This document shows, in pieces, positions 31,644-45,400 of a DNA stretch of 64,000 bases. Numbering within the stretch: position 1 is the first letter of the stretch; each line of letters begins with the position of its first letter. The stretch covers positions 602,804-666,803 of the forward strand of contig NW_023501067.1 in assembly GCF_014066305.1 (NCBI RefSeq), written 5' to 3'. The stretch is from Letharia columbiana. Taxonomy: Eukaryota > Ascomycota > Lecanoromycetes > Lecanorales > Parmeliaceae. Below the pieces are notes generated by a model. That model saw only the letters and a program-made list of their open reading frames with translations, was not told the DNA's origin and did not search any database. The position numbers and the translations under genes are program-made.

Positions 31644-34643
31644 ATGGCAACCCCACAGCCGGGCTACCCTCCCAATGGTCAACCAGGCCACGAGCAATAC
31701 CAGCAAGAGCAATATGACTCCAACCAGCAAGAGGCCCCAGAGAATGTGCCTCACGCACAAGGCGGCCTACCAGCATCCACTGCTGGAGGTCGAAGAAAAC
31801 GCAACTATGCTGGGCAAGCGTATGACTTTGGGGGAGGTGCAAACTCGGCGCTAGGCGGGCAGCAACAAGGTGGGGGAGCGTATCCCGGACCACCTAGCAT
31901 GCAACCACAACCGCAGCCAGGATATCCAGGACCAGTCTATGGATCGAATCCGGCCTCGCCTGGCATGGGAGGAGCCCCTGGCTACGGACAGCCGTCTCCT
32001 GCTGTTGGTGGCTACCAGCCTCCCGACCCAGCTTACCCTACACATGGAGTACCCCCTGCGCAACCTGGTATGGCAGGGGTCACTCAGGGTATGAGCAATC
32101 TTGCTATGGGCGGCCAAGGGCAAAATGTACCTGTGCCGATGCAGGGACAGGTGCAAGGACGTCCTGCGATGAATCAGCTCATACCAACTGATCTCCTGAA
32201 CCAACATTTGGATGTCTCTGAACTTAGCCGCCCTCCACCACAGATAAATCTGCCACCCAATGTGAGTACACGATAATCTCAAATTAAGCCATTCACCGCT
32301 GACATTAGTAGTCCAGCGTCACTCCTTCTCCAGATGCTAATTGCTCCCCGAAATACGTTCGCTCTACACTCAACGCTGTCCCAACAACGCACTCATTGCT
32401 CAAGAAGTCTAAACTACCCTTCGCACTGGTCATACAACCTTATAGCTCATTGCACGATCATGAAGACCCAGTTCCGGTTGTCCCTGACCAGGTTATCGCT
32501 CGATGTAGACGTTGCCGATCATACATCAACCCGTTCGCGACCTTTCTAGACCAAGGCCATCGATGGCGGTGTAATATGTGCAATCTCACAAATGAGGTTC
32601 CACAAGCCTTTGATTGGGATGCAGCCGCGCAAAAGCAGTTAGACAGATGGTCAAGGCCCGAACTCAACCACTCTGTTGTGGAATTTGTAGCACCTCAAGA
32701 ATACATGGTCCGCCCACCTCAGCCATTAGTCTACCTGTTCCTTTTCGATGTCAGCTATAATTCCGTAACCAACGGTCTGCTAGCCACAGGAGCTCGCTGC
32801 ATTCTTGAGAGCTTGGACCGCATCCCCAATGCTGATCGACGAACGAGGCTTGGATTCATGGCCGTAGACTCGAGCCTGCACTACTTCTCCATCCCTCGCG
32901 ATGACAGCGAGAATGGTGAGCCAAGCATGATGGTCGTCAGCGATCTTGATGAGCCCTTCTTGCCAACACCTGTCGATCTACTGGTCACACTAACTGAGTG
33001 TCGAGAGAACATCGAAAACTTCTTGGGAAAGCTCCAAGAGATGTTCCAAAATACTCAGAACACTGGCTCCTGCATGGGATCCGCACTGCGAGCTGGTCAT
33101 AAGCTCATATCTCCCGTGGGCGGAAAGCTTACCGTTCTAACTGCAAGCCTTCCGAACCTTGGGCAAGGGAAACTTGAGATGAGAGAAGACAAGAAAATTC
33201 TTGGAACCAGCAAGGAGAGTAGTCTTTTACAGACTGCAAACAGTTTCTACAAGAGCTTTGCGGTTGAATGCTCGAAGAATCAAGTATCTATCGATATGTT
33301 CCTTTTCTCATCTCAGTACCAAGACGTTGCGTCTTTGAGCAACCTACCAAGATACACGGGAGGTCAAACATACTTTTACCCAGGATGGAATGCGGCAAGA
33401 AGCGAAGATGCAATCAAATTTGCGCGGGAGTTCTCTGACTACTTGTCAGCCGAGATTGGCCTCGAAGCTGTGCTCCGTGTTAGAGCTACTACTGGCTTGC
33501 GGATGAGTACCTTCTACGGCAATTTCTTTAATCGCAGTTCGGATCTCTGTGCATTCCCTGCATTCCCTCGAGACCAGGGCTACGTAGTTGAAGTTGCTAT
33601 CGACGAGTCATTGACAAAGGGCGTTGTCTGCTTACAAAGTGCTGTACTGCACACGACATGCAATGGTGAAAGAAGAATCAGAGTTATGACCCTTGCCCTG
33701 CCCACCACTCAGTCACTTGCGGATGTTTACGCCTCTGCAGACCAAGCAGCGATTGCTACAGTCTTCAGTCACAAAGCCGTTGAGCGTGCTCTGGGCAGCG
33801 GACTAGAACCTGCACGAGATGCGCTACGAGCTAAGCTTATTGAGCTTCTACAGACATACCGGAAAGAATTAGCTGGTGGCAATATGGGAGGTGGTGGCCT
33901 GCAATTCCCCACGAATTTGAGATGCTTGCCCGTTCTTTTCCTGGGATTAATCAAAAATGTGCGTTCAAGCCCACATGACCCTGAGAGAGGGAGTCAAATG
34001 CTCATTGTGTACAGATTGGCCTTCGACAATCTGCGCAAATACCAAGCGATATGCGCTCCGCTGCCTTGTGTCAGCTTTCGACCTTGCCGTTACCACTCCT
34101 TATTCAGTTTATATACCCTAGAATGTATTCATTGCACGACATGCCCGACAGTGCTGGCCTGCCCGACGAAGAAAATGGTGACATCGTTCTACCGCCCGCG
34201 ATCAACCTCTCTTCCCAGAGTCTCGTTCCATATGGGCTTTACCTAATTGATGATGGTCAAACGCAATTTCTTTGGGTGGGCCGCGAAGCTGTCCCTCAGC
34301 TGGTGGCAGATGTCTTCGAAGTGCTAGATCGGACACAACTGAAAGTAGGCAAGACGACATTGCCGGTGCTCGACAACGACTTCAATGAGCGGGTCAGAGC
34401 CATCGTCGAGAAGAGTCGGGACCACAGGAGCAAGGGGGTTGGGAGCATCGTCGTACCGAGTCTGTATGTGGTACGAGAAGATGGCGAGCCGGGAATGAGA
34501 CTGTGGGCCCAATCCATGCTCGTGGAGGACAGGGCGGACCAAGGCGTCAGTCTGGCCCAATGGTTGGGCACTATGAGGGAAAAGGTTAGTACCCACGATC
34601 TCAAACTTCCCGCGACACTCACTGACGATAGATCTCTCAATGA
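31644..34643 (+). CDS. SEC24: COPII coat cargo-binding protein Sec24
   Basis: Four exons (31644-32261, 32312-33958, 34015-34584, 34632-34643; introns 50, 56 and 47 nt) give 948 residues. The N-terminal ~200 residues are Pro/Gly/Gln-rich. The zinc finger uses Cys271, Cys274, Cys293 and Cys296 (CRRC...CNMC). The trunk domain follows from [14 protein letters not shown], then the beta-sandwich, helical and gelsolin domains ([19 protein letters not shown]). Sec24 pairs with Sec23 on the ER and selects cargo for COPII vesicles. The third intron matters: without it the open frame runs into false sequence until 34246. The last exon is only four codons including the stop, so this C-terminus is less certain. 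Confidence 0.94.
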
Positions 34644-36259
34644 TAGATGAATGAACCAGAAGGATTTTTGAGTTCATTCCAATGAAAGCTGGCCTGACAT
34701 GATTTAAGCAGCGCTTGTTGCTCCCTCAATCTTGGGCATTAGTGCCAATCCTATGGTTTCTCAGCCATATGGGACTGCCGGCTCGTCTAAGACGTCAACT
34801 TGATGCACATTGTCTACATATCGAACATGCATGCTAAATCTAATAAAGGCGAGTTCGACCTCGTGGCAATACAAGGTTCGCCTTGTTTCGCAAGCTCGGT
34901 ACCAGAAAACAAGCAACGGTCCAGCGTGCGAGATCTGTCCCTTGGCAGGTTTCAGGATCAACCAAATTATCTATTATTATGTAAGCCGTAGGATGATCTC
35001 TCTCTTGAACAGCTTAGCCAATAGCATGTCCCCCAATTTTAGAAAGATTCTAGAAATAGAATAAAGTAACGCAAGGTAAGTTTAAGCCAGTGGTGCCTGG
35101 TGGTGCCAATACTGTCCGGCAATGCGGCGCTCGGCGCTTAACCCCGTGCAGCTGTTTTTGGACATTCCCCACCACTAGCGCCATGCGTAGACGCTGCCCT
35201 TTTGTGTACCTGACTCAGTCAGCAGCACCACCACTGCAACAACTCTGAAACAACGAGGCACTGTTATAGAGTCAGAGTCTTACTGCAGTAGCTCTGCGCG
35301 TCTGTGGCTGCTCCAAGCACCTCAACGGTTTCAGGTCCGGAGACACAGGCCGAATCTGATTGGAGGGGTTCACGCTGAAGGCAGCACAAAGAAAGGTACC
35401 AGAATCCTTCCTTTCAGCCTCACTTCTCGTCACGACGCATCAGTGCATACCACGATAGCGAAGGAAACAAACTCTAAAAGTACCGACAGACGCAGTGCAT
35501 ATAGCCTCGGATCCTTTGCCGTTCCCCAAACTTCAGCCCCAGAGGCTCAGCCTTCCCAGCTACCGCAGACAACCACGACTTCCGATACCCTTTTAGCAAG
35601 CCGAAGCATTGATCTACCGTCAAAGACAGCGACTCACATTTCATTGTCAAGAATTGAAACACCGCCCACCTTCCATGCAGCTTCGTCAGAGAGCCTAATA
35701 TAGAAAGACCCCGCACCGAAGACGACCGAGCACCTGCCCAAAAGCACAAGCGAGCAACTCCAGTCTACCAGAACACTCAGAGCTTACAGTGGCCGTGTTT
35801 AGAAGAAGATCATCGGTTATAAGCTTCATATTCGCTACGCTAGGTGAGCTGCACAGCAAATGATCCCGCGTGACTCGCTTTCTTCGACCGCGACTGCTGC
35901 CGATCTAGTTCATTGCTCCTGCCCGCTTGTTGGAGAAATGGCGCCGACATCTGTTGCAAGATATGTTTGGTCTCCCGTACTCTACATAACATTTGCGCAT
36001 CCTGAAACTTTGGCCCTGAATCTCTTAATGCTTCAAAGCAACGCTTCATAGCTGTTTATGACTCTACATCTTACAGGTTGCTAAGAAAACACAGAACCTT
36101 CTCACTTTACCAAGATCTTTTGAAAGGTGATTTGACTGACTCTTCTACTCGTACAGCGGCCATTCGTACCTCTCAACGGCGCCTTCTAGAATTACATCTT
36201 CACCCAACACTCATCCTCGTCGCAATCATCTTTTGTGAAGCCTGACTTCGCAACGCACA
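34644..36259. other. Long region upstream of the MAP kinase gene
   Basis: About 1.6 kb between the SEC24 stop and the MAP kinase start. The part nearest the kinase (about 35,900-36,259) is pyrimidine-rich and probably contains the 5' leader; long leaders are usual for this kinase class. Short open frames (for example 35443-35703, Ser/Thr-rich) carry no known domain. No gene is supported. Confidence 0.45.
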
Positions 36260-37490
<1,231 letters not shown>

Positions 37491-37860
37491 CTGTAATGCA
37501 GAGTTGATCTTTGCAGAAATCATGAGATAGGATCCTTTAATGATGATGCGATTTGGACGACGTGATTTGGACAGTTGAAGACAAAATCATGTCTAGGTGT
37601 CATATCTCGGCTGGTGACGATAGATGTTGCTCTCCCGATCTCATTCGGTGCTAAAGAATCGGCCTAGGCGATGTGTCTTTTAGCATCCGCGTGCATATGT
37701 GGACTTTCCTTACCCTTTTGAATCTCGGCTTGAGTGGCTGTGTGTGCTTGTATACGTGGGGTTTGTATACGTGGGTATGTCAAAAGAAGGATAGCGAATT
37801 AACTTCAGCATTCGATTATTCATTTTTCATCGATTGGATCTAGATGCAGCGGAGAGATGC
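37491..37860. other. Convergent intergenic region
   Basis: About 370 bases between the MAP kinase and HEM4 3' ends. It contains a short repeated stretch (tatacgtggg near 37752 and 37767). No gene is visible. Confidence 0.45.
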
Positions 37861-38845
37861 TCATGGCGCCCTCTCCTTCATGAAGCTTTCAATCCCCTCC
37901 TTCACACCTTGCGGACTCGGCTTTTGAGCAATCACATCAGGTTCAAACCCAAACTCCTGGACCAGATAGTTCCTCGTCGTCGGTCCGATACAGGCCACGA
38001 ACGTCCTCCTGCCCGGGTCCCCTATACAGGCCTTGACCCTCTCACTCGCCTTGTCAAGCCATCCGAGACCTCTCAACATGCCTTCCCCGGCCGTGGGCGA
38101 GAACACCACGACCCACCTGACCGTCTCGGGTTCCGTTCGGGTTAGCGTTTGCGTGAAATGGAACTCGAATTCTTCCAGTTCGCCGGTTTTATAAACCTCC
38201 ATCTCGTCAACCTGTATCCTTTCCCCTTCTGGCAGTTTCGGATCCATAAGCATGCGCGGTATGATATCCCTCCTCTTCTCCCCCACCAGGAACAGTGCCG
38301 GTTTCATGCTTTGCCCTTCCCTCTCTCGCAAACTATACGCCCCTTTCCCCTCCCCTTCCCCCAACATAATTCTAGCAAGCACCTCCCCGCTCCCCGCCTC
38401 CTCACCCCCATGAATCCCACACCCAGCACACCTCTCATCCCGCACCGCCCTCAACGCCCTCCCCGTCGCCGGCCCCACCACATACAATCGTACTCCACCG
38501 CCACCCAGCCCGTCCGCCACCTCCTCCCTAATCTTCACCACCTGCGGCGCATTCAGCGCGGAAGCGAACGCAGCGACGGAGCGCTGGGATGTGAATATCA
38601 AAGCACCGTAGGGGAACGGGTTGGGATCTGGTAGGTGGTCGGGGGAGGGGTTGGGAGTGAAGTGCGTGAGGAGGAGTTTGATGAGGGGGTCGGGGAGGAG
38701 GGTGTGGGATAGGACGGGGACGAAGGTTGGGTGGAAGGGCGGGGTTAGGTGGAGGGTGTAGGCGTCGGAGGCGGGGGGTGGGGGAGGGGGATTTGAGGAG
38801 GAGGATCGGTATTGGTGGATTGGGAGAGTTGGCAGTCGTGGACAT
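37861..38845 (-). CDS. HEM4: Uroporphyrinogen-III synthase, with an apparent one-base frameshift
   Basis: The main frame (from 38601 down) encodes the family core: GALIFTSQRSVAAF, VYVVGPATGRALR-like RLYVVGPATG, LFLVGEKRRDIIP, VVVFSPTAGEGM and the C-terminal FVACIGPTTRNYLVQEFGF. The N-terminus lies further upstream in the same frame (HPTFVPVLSHTL, LPDPLIKLLL). Its beginning, MSTTANSPNPPIPILLLKSP, is in another frame that starts with the ATG at 38845. Removing one base from a run of six G on the plus strand at 38773-38778 joins the two. The enzyme makes uroporphyrinogen III from hydroxymethylbilane in haem synthesis and is essential. A homopolymer sequencing error is therefore more likely than a real lesion. 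It is divergent to ERV1, 207 bp away. Confidence 0.85.
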
Positions 38846-38991
38846 TGTTGTGTCTGGCGCGCAAATAGTTGGGAATTATCTAGCTATATGGAAAGGGCCA
38901 GGCCGATTGAAGCTTCGAGGTCATGGCATTCTCTTTTTCTTTGCGGAGACAAGGCGCCGAGATTTAGCCGTTGAATACTCGTTACTGTTTC

Positions 38992-38998
<7 letters not shown>

Positions 38999-39031
<33 letters not shown>
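38999..39031. repeat. CT dinucleotide microsatellite in the ERV1 leader
   Basis: About 16 CT units (33 bases) lie 22 bp upstream of the ERV1 ATG at 39053, in the probable promoter or 5' leader. Such pyrimidine tracts are common upstream of fungal genes and are length-variable. Confidence 0.85.
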
Positions 39032-39033
<2 letters not shown>

Positions 39034-39052
39034 TTGTGCGCCTATCCTCGCC

Positions 39053-39706
39053 ATGGACAAATTCTTCAACGGTATACAGAAGACGAATCAGAAGCCCACA
39101 GCGGACCCCGAAGACCCCACAGCGCCGGAAAAGAAAGCCATCCCCAAGGGCGTAGTGCTGGGTAAAGATGGCAAACCGTGAGTCCAGCCGCTCCCCGCAA
39201 ACAGCGACCGCATCAACCAGATGATCCCGACCGAGCTAACCACCACCCCAGCTGCCGCTCCTGCACCTCCTTCTCCTCCTGGGCCGCCATGACCAGAAAA
39301 GACACCCCCGCCCCCGCCCCGCCCCCGCCACCGACCCCCCCCCCCCCCCCCCCCCGCCCCCCGACTGCCCCCCAGACGTCGACGCCCTCGGCCGCTCCAC
39401 CTGGACCTTCCTGCACGCGCTCTCGGCCGCCTACCCGCCCGCCGCCACGGCGGCCCAGCAGGCGGAGATGCGGCAGTTCCTGTCCCTCTTCGCGCGCCTG
39501 TACCCGTGCTGGCCGTGCGCCGAGGACTTCCGGGCCTGGATGGCGCGGGGGGGGCAACGCGCCGCGGGTGGAGGGGCGGGAGGGGCTGGGGCGCTGGATG
39601 TGCGAGGCGCACAACGAGGTCAATCGGAAGTTGGGGAAGGGGGAGTTTGAGTGCGCGAGGTGGGAGGAGAGGTGGAGGACGGGGGGGGGATGGGAGGTGT
39701 GGTTGA
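39053..39706 (+). CDS. ERV1: FAD-linked sulfhydryl oxidase ERV1/ALR, with three apparent homopolymer frameshifts
   Basis: Exon 1 (39053-39177) starts MDKFFNGIQKTNQKP; a 74-nt intron (39178-39251) leads into an exon with the shuttle pair CRSC. The FAD core is readable in another frame: LGRSTWTFLHALSAAYPP, then the active-site CxxC in LYPCWPCAEDF, then MCEAHNEVNRKLGKGEFEC, which supplies the structural Cys-x16-Cys pair. The frame has to change at a 21-C run (39335-39355), at an 8-G run (39547-39554) and at a 9-G run (39681-39689), after which a normal stop at 39706 is reached. Erv1 reoxidises Mia40 in the mitochondrial intermembrane space and is essential. All three breaks fall in homopolymers, so I read them as sequencing errors. 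The exact C-terminus is uncertain. Confidence 0.85.
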
Positions 39707-39933
39707 ATGAGGAAGGGGGGGGGGGGTGGGCTTTCTGTTTGGATGCGTACTACTAGAGTGGGTTGCTGGAGGGGTTTGGCTGTTTGGCATTTGCGTGGGA
39801 TAGAGCATCGAGCGTGGGCGTTTTTATGTACGATTTGTATTAGGTACTGGGCTATCTATCCACTCCTCCACTCTTCTGTACAAAATTTGGTTCAAGCAGG
39901 AGCTTTTCTGTACCATACACGCAGCTTAGACCT

Positions 39934-40719
39934 TCATTTCTTCACCTTCCCATACATGAGGTCCGTTCGCAAAGTTAGCTTGGTGCCGCCTGTAACATCT
40001 GCGCCTGAGTGCAGCAGGTCTCGGTGTTGGAAGATGAGCACCCTGCCTACCTTTGGGTCTACATCTAACGAGCGTTGCATGTTATATGAGTGGAACGTCG
40101 TCGCTCCGCCTTGGAGCTTGTTGGTGGGGGTTGACTCATTGAGATAGAGATGGAGGGTGTAGAACGAGATCTCCTTGCCGTCCGGAGTCACATAGCAGCC
40201 GTCGTTGTGTGCTGAAGGAGTTAGTGCATATATGGTTGACGAGGATAGATAAGACTTACGCTTGAAGTACTGGCCCGCGCCATACTTCAGGAATCTCATG
40301 CGCTCATTGAGTCGGGTCATCTTCCACGTCTCGCCCCGCATGGCAGGTCCATTCCCTGTCACTCTAGCCATGCCCTTCAGAGACTCAATCTCCGGAACCA
40401 AACCCTTGACCCTCGACCAGATCCTCTCGACCACCTCTGTGTCATCCCAGATTATACGGCCGCAGTCTCGGGTATCTGTCATCAATGCTTGCGCGCCTCC
40501 TCCGATGTTGATCATGGCTTGTTCCCAGGTGCCATTACTCTGGGCTTCAGCAGCCCGAACGAGGGTATCGCATTCGTCTTTTGTGAAGACGTTGTCAAGG
40601 ACTGTAGCATAGCGGCCTTCATATTCTGGTAATTCGGTATACCTGAAGTCCACGTCGCTCTTTTGGACCTGTGGACCTGGGCCTGACAGGAAGTCTTGGG
40701 GAATAGTGAAGGTAGTCAT
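39934..40719 (-). CDS. 2-oxoglutarate/Fe(II) dioxygenase (prolyl 4-hydroxylase type)
   Basis: Two exons (40719-40260 and 40211-39934, 48-nt intron) give 245 residues from MTTFTIPQDF; an earlier in-frame ATG at 40740 adds seven residues. The P4Hc-type double-stranded beta helix is clear: after splicing, the iron ligands are H-x-D in PHNDGCY and a distal His in LLHSGADV. The 2-oxoglutarate-binding basic residue probably lies in GTKLTLRTDLMY. FYTLHLYLNE and GGATTFHS complete the fold. Fungal members hydroxylate proteins or small molecules; the substrate is unknown. There is no signal peptide, so it is probably cytosolic or nuclear. Confidence 0.9.
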   Translation of the reverse strand: MTTFTIPQDFLSGPGPQVQKSDVDFRYTELPEYEGRYATVLDNVFTKDECDTLVRAAEAQSNGTWEQAMINIGGGAQALMTDTRDCGRIIWDDTEVVERIWSRVKGLVPEIESLKGMARVTGNGPAMRGETWKMTRLNERMRFLKYGAGQYFKRKSYLSSSTIYALTPSAHNDGCYVTPDGKEISFYTLHLYLNESTPTNKLQGGATTFHSYNMQRSLDVDPKVGRVLIFQHRDLLHSGADVTGGTKLTLRTDLMYGKVKK

Positions 40720-40960
40720 GGTACCGTAGATGTATACCAAGCAAAGGACCAGTGCTTTAAGCGAACAAATAGAATGGGAGAAGTGTGGAGAAAGAGTGTT
40801 GAATGGATATAAAAGTAAGGCTGTGCAAAAAGATGACTCACGTGATCATCGCTGCCTGGCAGGGCAAGGCTGCCAGATCGATGAACAACAAATGACTCAG
40901 ACTTTTTGCAATTAAGGAGGGACCCCAATGTTCTTGACACGGTGTGTACCCTCTGTCACC

Positions 40961-41272
40961 TCAGCTTCGGGCTGAAGAGACCTTTCTCGCACGTATTGGA
41001 CCCTTGACGTCGCCTAAGTCAATACCCTGAGGCACCAACGATCCTTTCTGGAGTATTTCTACTTCTCCCTTCTCTCGCATATTCCAGAGTATGTCGCGAA
41101 CGGCGGGCATGAGACTTCGCCAGTCGGAAGCACCGCAGGCTCTGAGCTCTGCGGCCGTCAAGGCTCTTGGGACTTCCGATGGACAAATGGTCTTTGGGTA
41201 ATCTCGAGAGGACAGCAAGCGATCGAGGTGGGGCCTGAGGACGTCTCTATGGTGGAATTCTGCCTCGGCCAT
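40961..41272 (-). CDS. DUF3253-family small winged-helix-like protein
   Basis: Intronless, 103 residues. The DUF3253 pattern is visible: ICPSEVPRAL, then DWRSLMPAVRDILWNMREKGEVEILQKGS, then KGPIRARK at the end. Bacterial and fungal members are thought to be small helix-turn-helix-like proteins. No function is established. It lies upstream of the 2OG oxygenase gene on the same strand, 241 bp apart. Confidence 0.85.
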   Translation of the reverse strand: MAEAEFHHRDVLRPHLDRLLSSRDYPKTICPSEVPRALTAAELRACGASDWRSLMPAVRDILWNMREKGEVEILQKGSLVPQGIDLGDVKGPIRARKVSSARS

Positions 41273-42468
41273 TGATACTAGGTCTTTCTAGTATCATACG
41301 CCGTCGCGAGGGTCTTGGGTGATTGGCATCGATGCTGTGGCTATCATGTGCCCTTGATTGATCCTGCTCGTCTCTGAATTTGATGCCTACTAATTGTCAC
41401 CGGAACGGCATGCAAAGGATTTTGCAATCAGCCAGCGAGAAAGTGAGGAGTAATTATGCTGTGGGAGATTGAAAATGTCCAGGGAGATAAAGAGTGTAGT
41501 CCAAAGATCGAGGGCATGCATGTTGGATAGGGCCCATGGGCTCCAAGAAGTTCCAAGTTTACGGTGTTAGGCGCTAAATGCGGGCTTCCGGGTGGCAGCA
41601 GCGCTGCAAGGTTTTACGGCTGGGCCCGAAGTCACTCTCTTCCCAGTTCCCCTTTGCTCGCCCTGAATTTAGACAGCCTTGAAAGTTTGAATCAGCCTCA
41701 CTTTTCACACTTTTATCTACAATCTATTTCTCTCTCGCTTTCATATTTGCGTAATCTCTGTCGTCCGTGCAGCTGTCGAAACGTGAGGCTTACGATCATG
41801 TATTCTCCTGCTTTTCCACCATGCAGACTTGTGCCTCTAGTGCATACTCGAATCACGGGCGTTGGGCAGCAAAGCCGGCCACCAACCTGCAGCGAACCCC
41901 ACGGGGGAAGCGGTTCCATATGCTGAAGAGCCATAGAGGAAGCATACCGACATGCAGAACTTGAGCAGACGCTAATTGGATCTATCGAGAGATTACTAGC
42001 TCGCCGCCTGTGTGCCGGCCGTTTACCTACTGTTATGTTGAGGAATTACTTGTCGACGTGGCTCCAATTGGTCGCCCAACTTGCATCACCTGGACATGAT
42101 GCAAGACTTTGCGTGATCACTTTCTCTCTTTTTCAAATCTTGGTGCATGGCATTCTTTTCTGTCTCGTTCATTCTTTATACAAGACTCTGAAGGATTCAA
42201 GACGTTTATGCCCTCCGCTTCTTTTGGTAGTCCGGCTCGTCGTCTTGCTTTGCACGTCAACTTGACATAGATTCAATTTGCTCAGTCATGATCCTTCTCC
42301 CGTCTTACCCTAGATCCGGTGCTTATTCGTTCATGGCCCACCCTTCCGTAAAGCACCCAATTGGATGGTAGGACCATCTTTTACAAGACAGAGAAGAATA
42401 TATGAGCAATCGAACACATCCTCCTCCTCCTGATTTCAACTACGCCGGCGTAGAAAAGGCAGTCCAAC
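41273..42468. other. Intergenic region upstream of the repeat protein
   Basis: About 1.2 kb with short open frames but no domain. It should hold the promoters of the DUF3253 gene and of the large repeat protein. No transposon or RNA gene is visible. Confidence 0.45.
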
Positions 42469-45400
42469 ATGCCTCTTTACGCCAATCCTCCTCCATATGT
42501 CTGGCATAAAATTGAGACTCTTCACTTGAGCTACTCAGCGATGCCGACATTCGTTCCACCTACACCACCAGTACTTGTACCACCGTCAAATCCGTTCGGT
42601 TCTCCACCGGAACCAGAGCCGGAGCCAAAAGCTCCCGCTGATGAAAAGCAAGGCGTTCCGGCCGACGCCGAAGCGCATGCCTCAGAAGAGGCTCCTCCAG
42701 CTGAGCCTGGTATGTACCTTGACAGCTTGTAGATGCACCATGGCTGATGCTCATGTGGTAGAGGCGGATGCAGGCGAAGCCGCACCTCATCAATCCGACG
42801 CTCCAGCCGAGGGAGCTCCTGAAGGTGACGAGGGAGCAGTCGATAGCACTGAGCCCAAAGCAGACGAAGTAGCGGCCGACCCTGCTCCGACCGAAGAGAC
42901 AGCAACACCTCCTGAGAACCCAGAAGGTTCTGCCGCCGCTGCTGAAGAAGCTGCTCCAGAAGAATCCAAGGAGGCTCCAGCAGCCGAGCCGGAAGCTTCA
43001 GCTCCAGCTCCAGTTCCAGCTCCAGAAGAGTCTCCTCCCGAAGCTGCTGGAGATACCTCGGCATCTGATCCACCACCAGAGGTGCCAGCTGAGGAAACAA
43101 TTTCTGAAGAGCCGCCACCTCCTGCGCCGGAAGTACCTGTAGAAGATAAGCCAGAAGATAAGCCAAAAGAAAAAAAACCAAAGAAAGCCAAGTCGTCGAA
43201 GAACACTTCGGTAAGAGAGAAAGATGGTTCAAAGAAACCCAAGTCTTCGAATTATACTGTGGGCGGTGACAAAGATGAGGACAAGAAGTTCAAGCCTTCT
43301 AAAAACGGTCTCGTCCGCAAGAGGGCGCAAGAACAAGAAGTCAAAATCTGCGCCAGTCGAGGCACCATTTGCAGATACAACCTCAGCAGACGCACCTGCA
43401 GAAGCTATTTCAGAAGAATCCCCACCGGTAGACCCTGCGCCGTCAGACCCTGCACCAGTCGAATCTGTACCAGCTGAGCCAGCTTCCGAAGAACCTACAC
43501 TACCTGAGCCTGCGCCAACAGAGGCTGCGCCAGCAGAATCTCCACCGTCAGACCCTGCACCGTCAGACCCTGCATTGTCCGACCCTGCATCAGTCGAATC
43601 TGTACCAGCTGAACCAGCTTCCGAAGAACCTACACCACCTGAGCATGCGCCAACAGAGGCTACGTCAGCAGAATCCCCACAGTCAGATCCTGCGCCGTCA
43701 GACCCTGCACCAGCCGAGTCTGTACCAGCTGAGCCAGCTTCCGAAGAATCTACGCCAGCTGAGCCAGCGCCAGTAGATGCTGCTCCCACTGATACTGCAG
43801 TAGAAGAAGCTCCTCTAACAGACACTCCAGCAGACACTCCAGCTGAAGACGCCGCAGCCAAAGAAGAACCATCAGCAGAAGTTCCAGCTAACGAAACCGC
43901 CCAAGCGGAGGCAGCTTCAGCAGAAGCAGCGACAGACGCACCTACGACTGAAGAGGTTCCTGCCGAATCATCGCCTAGCGAGGACAAGCCGACAGCAGAC
44001 GAACGCTCTGAGGGGCAGCCAGATGAGCCTGAACCAAAGCCTGATAGTACACCTGCTGAGGCTACATCTGAAGAGCCAAAGTCTGCGGCCGCCGCTGAGC
44101 CCGTAAATGAGGCACAACCAGTCGAAGAAGCTGCTAAGGAAGCTGAGCCGTCTGCTGCTGAAGCACCAGCAGAGGAAGCACCAGCAGAGGAAGCACAAGT
44201 AGAGGAAGCTGCCGCAGTTACTGAACCATCACCAGCTGAGGCAGAGCAAATTGCGCCGGATGACCATGAAAGAAATGAGCTTGAGCCAGCTGCTGCCGAA
44301 GAACCCGCACCAGCAGAGCCCGTACCTCCAGCTGAAGGAGGAGCCGAAGCAGCTGAGGGTGTTGCTGAGCCAGAAGCCGCTCCTGCCGCCGAAGAGACTC
44401 CTAAAGACCCACTAACAGAGCCAGAACCGGCACCGTCAACAACGGAAGAGCCTATAGCCACAGAACCACCGGCAGAGGAAGCTCCGCCGGTCGCTGAAGA
44501 GCCAGCTCCGGAGGCACCAACGGAGGAAGGCCAAGCAACGACCGAAGAGCCAGCACCTGACCCACCTGCAGAAGCAGCCCCAGTAATCGTCGACGCTGCT
44601 CCGGAACCCGCAGTAGAATCAAACCCCGAGGTCATCGAAATAGCCCCCGACCCACCCGCAGAAGCAGCTCCGGTAATCGTCGAGGCCGCTCCAGAAGCCC
44701 CAGCAGAAGCGCCCCCCGAGGTCATCGGAATAGCACCCAACCCAGCTCCAGCAGCAACGGACAGTGCCATTCTCGAAGAAGAGGAAGCTGCCGCCGATGT
44801 CGTCGAAATCGCCCCACCCTCCCCATCATCCTCAAAACGCCGCCACCGCTCAGGCTGGGAGCGCGAGCGCCGGCACAGCAAATCTTCCTCCAAAGGCAGC
44901 ATGGAAATGCCCCTTTTCAACTCCTCGCACAAACGTCGCGAAAGTGACGTCACGAACAGCACCTCCAAGTCTGCGGAAGTTGAAGAACTGCTCAAGCAAG
45001 CGAAGGAGAAGCGGTTGAGCAAACATCATTCATCACCACGAAAGCACGGTGAAGGCAGTCTGGCGTCTTCAAGCCGCCCTACAGCGGAGAGGAGATCCAG
45101 TAATCGGGATAAAGAGCCCGAAGATAAAGGCAAAACCGCGGCATTCCGCCCAAGACTCCTCGACATGCTCCCCCGCGCCGAATCCAACACCAGCATGCTC
45201 ATCCGCGTCAACGACGAAAAGAAGGTGTCATCTAAAAGCTCTTCCGGCTCCACCCCCCGACCCCGTCGTTCGACCACCGCGTCCTCCCCGTCCCGCCGCG
45301 AGCGCCAGTCCAAAGCCCGCTCCGCGGACCGCAGACCCAGAGCTAGTACTGACGTTGATGAAGAGGCGGGGAGGAAAGAGCGGAGGAGGAAGAGGGAGGA

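Noticed and set aside
35443..35703. A Ser/Thr-rich small protein upstream of the MAP kinase
   Set aside because: No signal peptide, domain or splice support; it lies in a probable promoter or leader region.
38528..38845. A separate small gene upstream of HEM4
   Set aside because: Its first residues continue directly into the HEM4 sequence after a one-base slip at a G run, so it is the HEM4 N-terminus.
43229..45022. A 597-codon antisense open frame opposite the repeat protein
   Set aside because: It is Ser/Ala/Gly-only low complexity, the mirror of the GCx/CCx/GAx codon bias of the sense repeats. No domain, start context or splice signal supports it.
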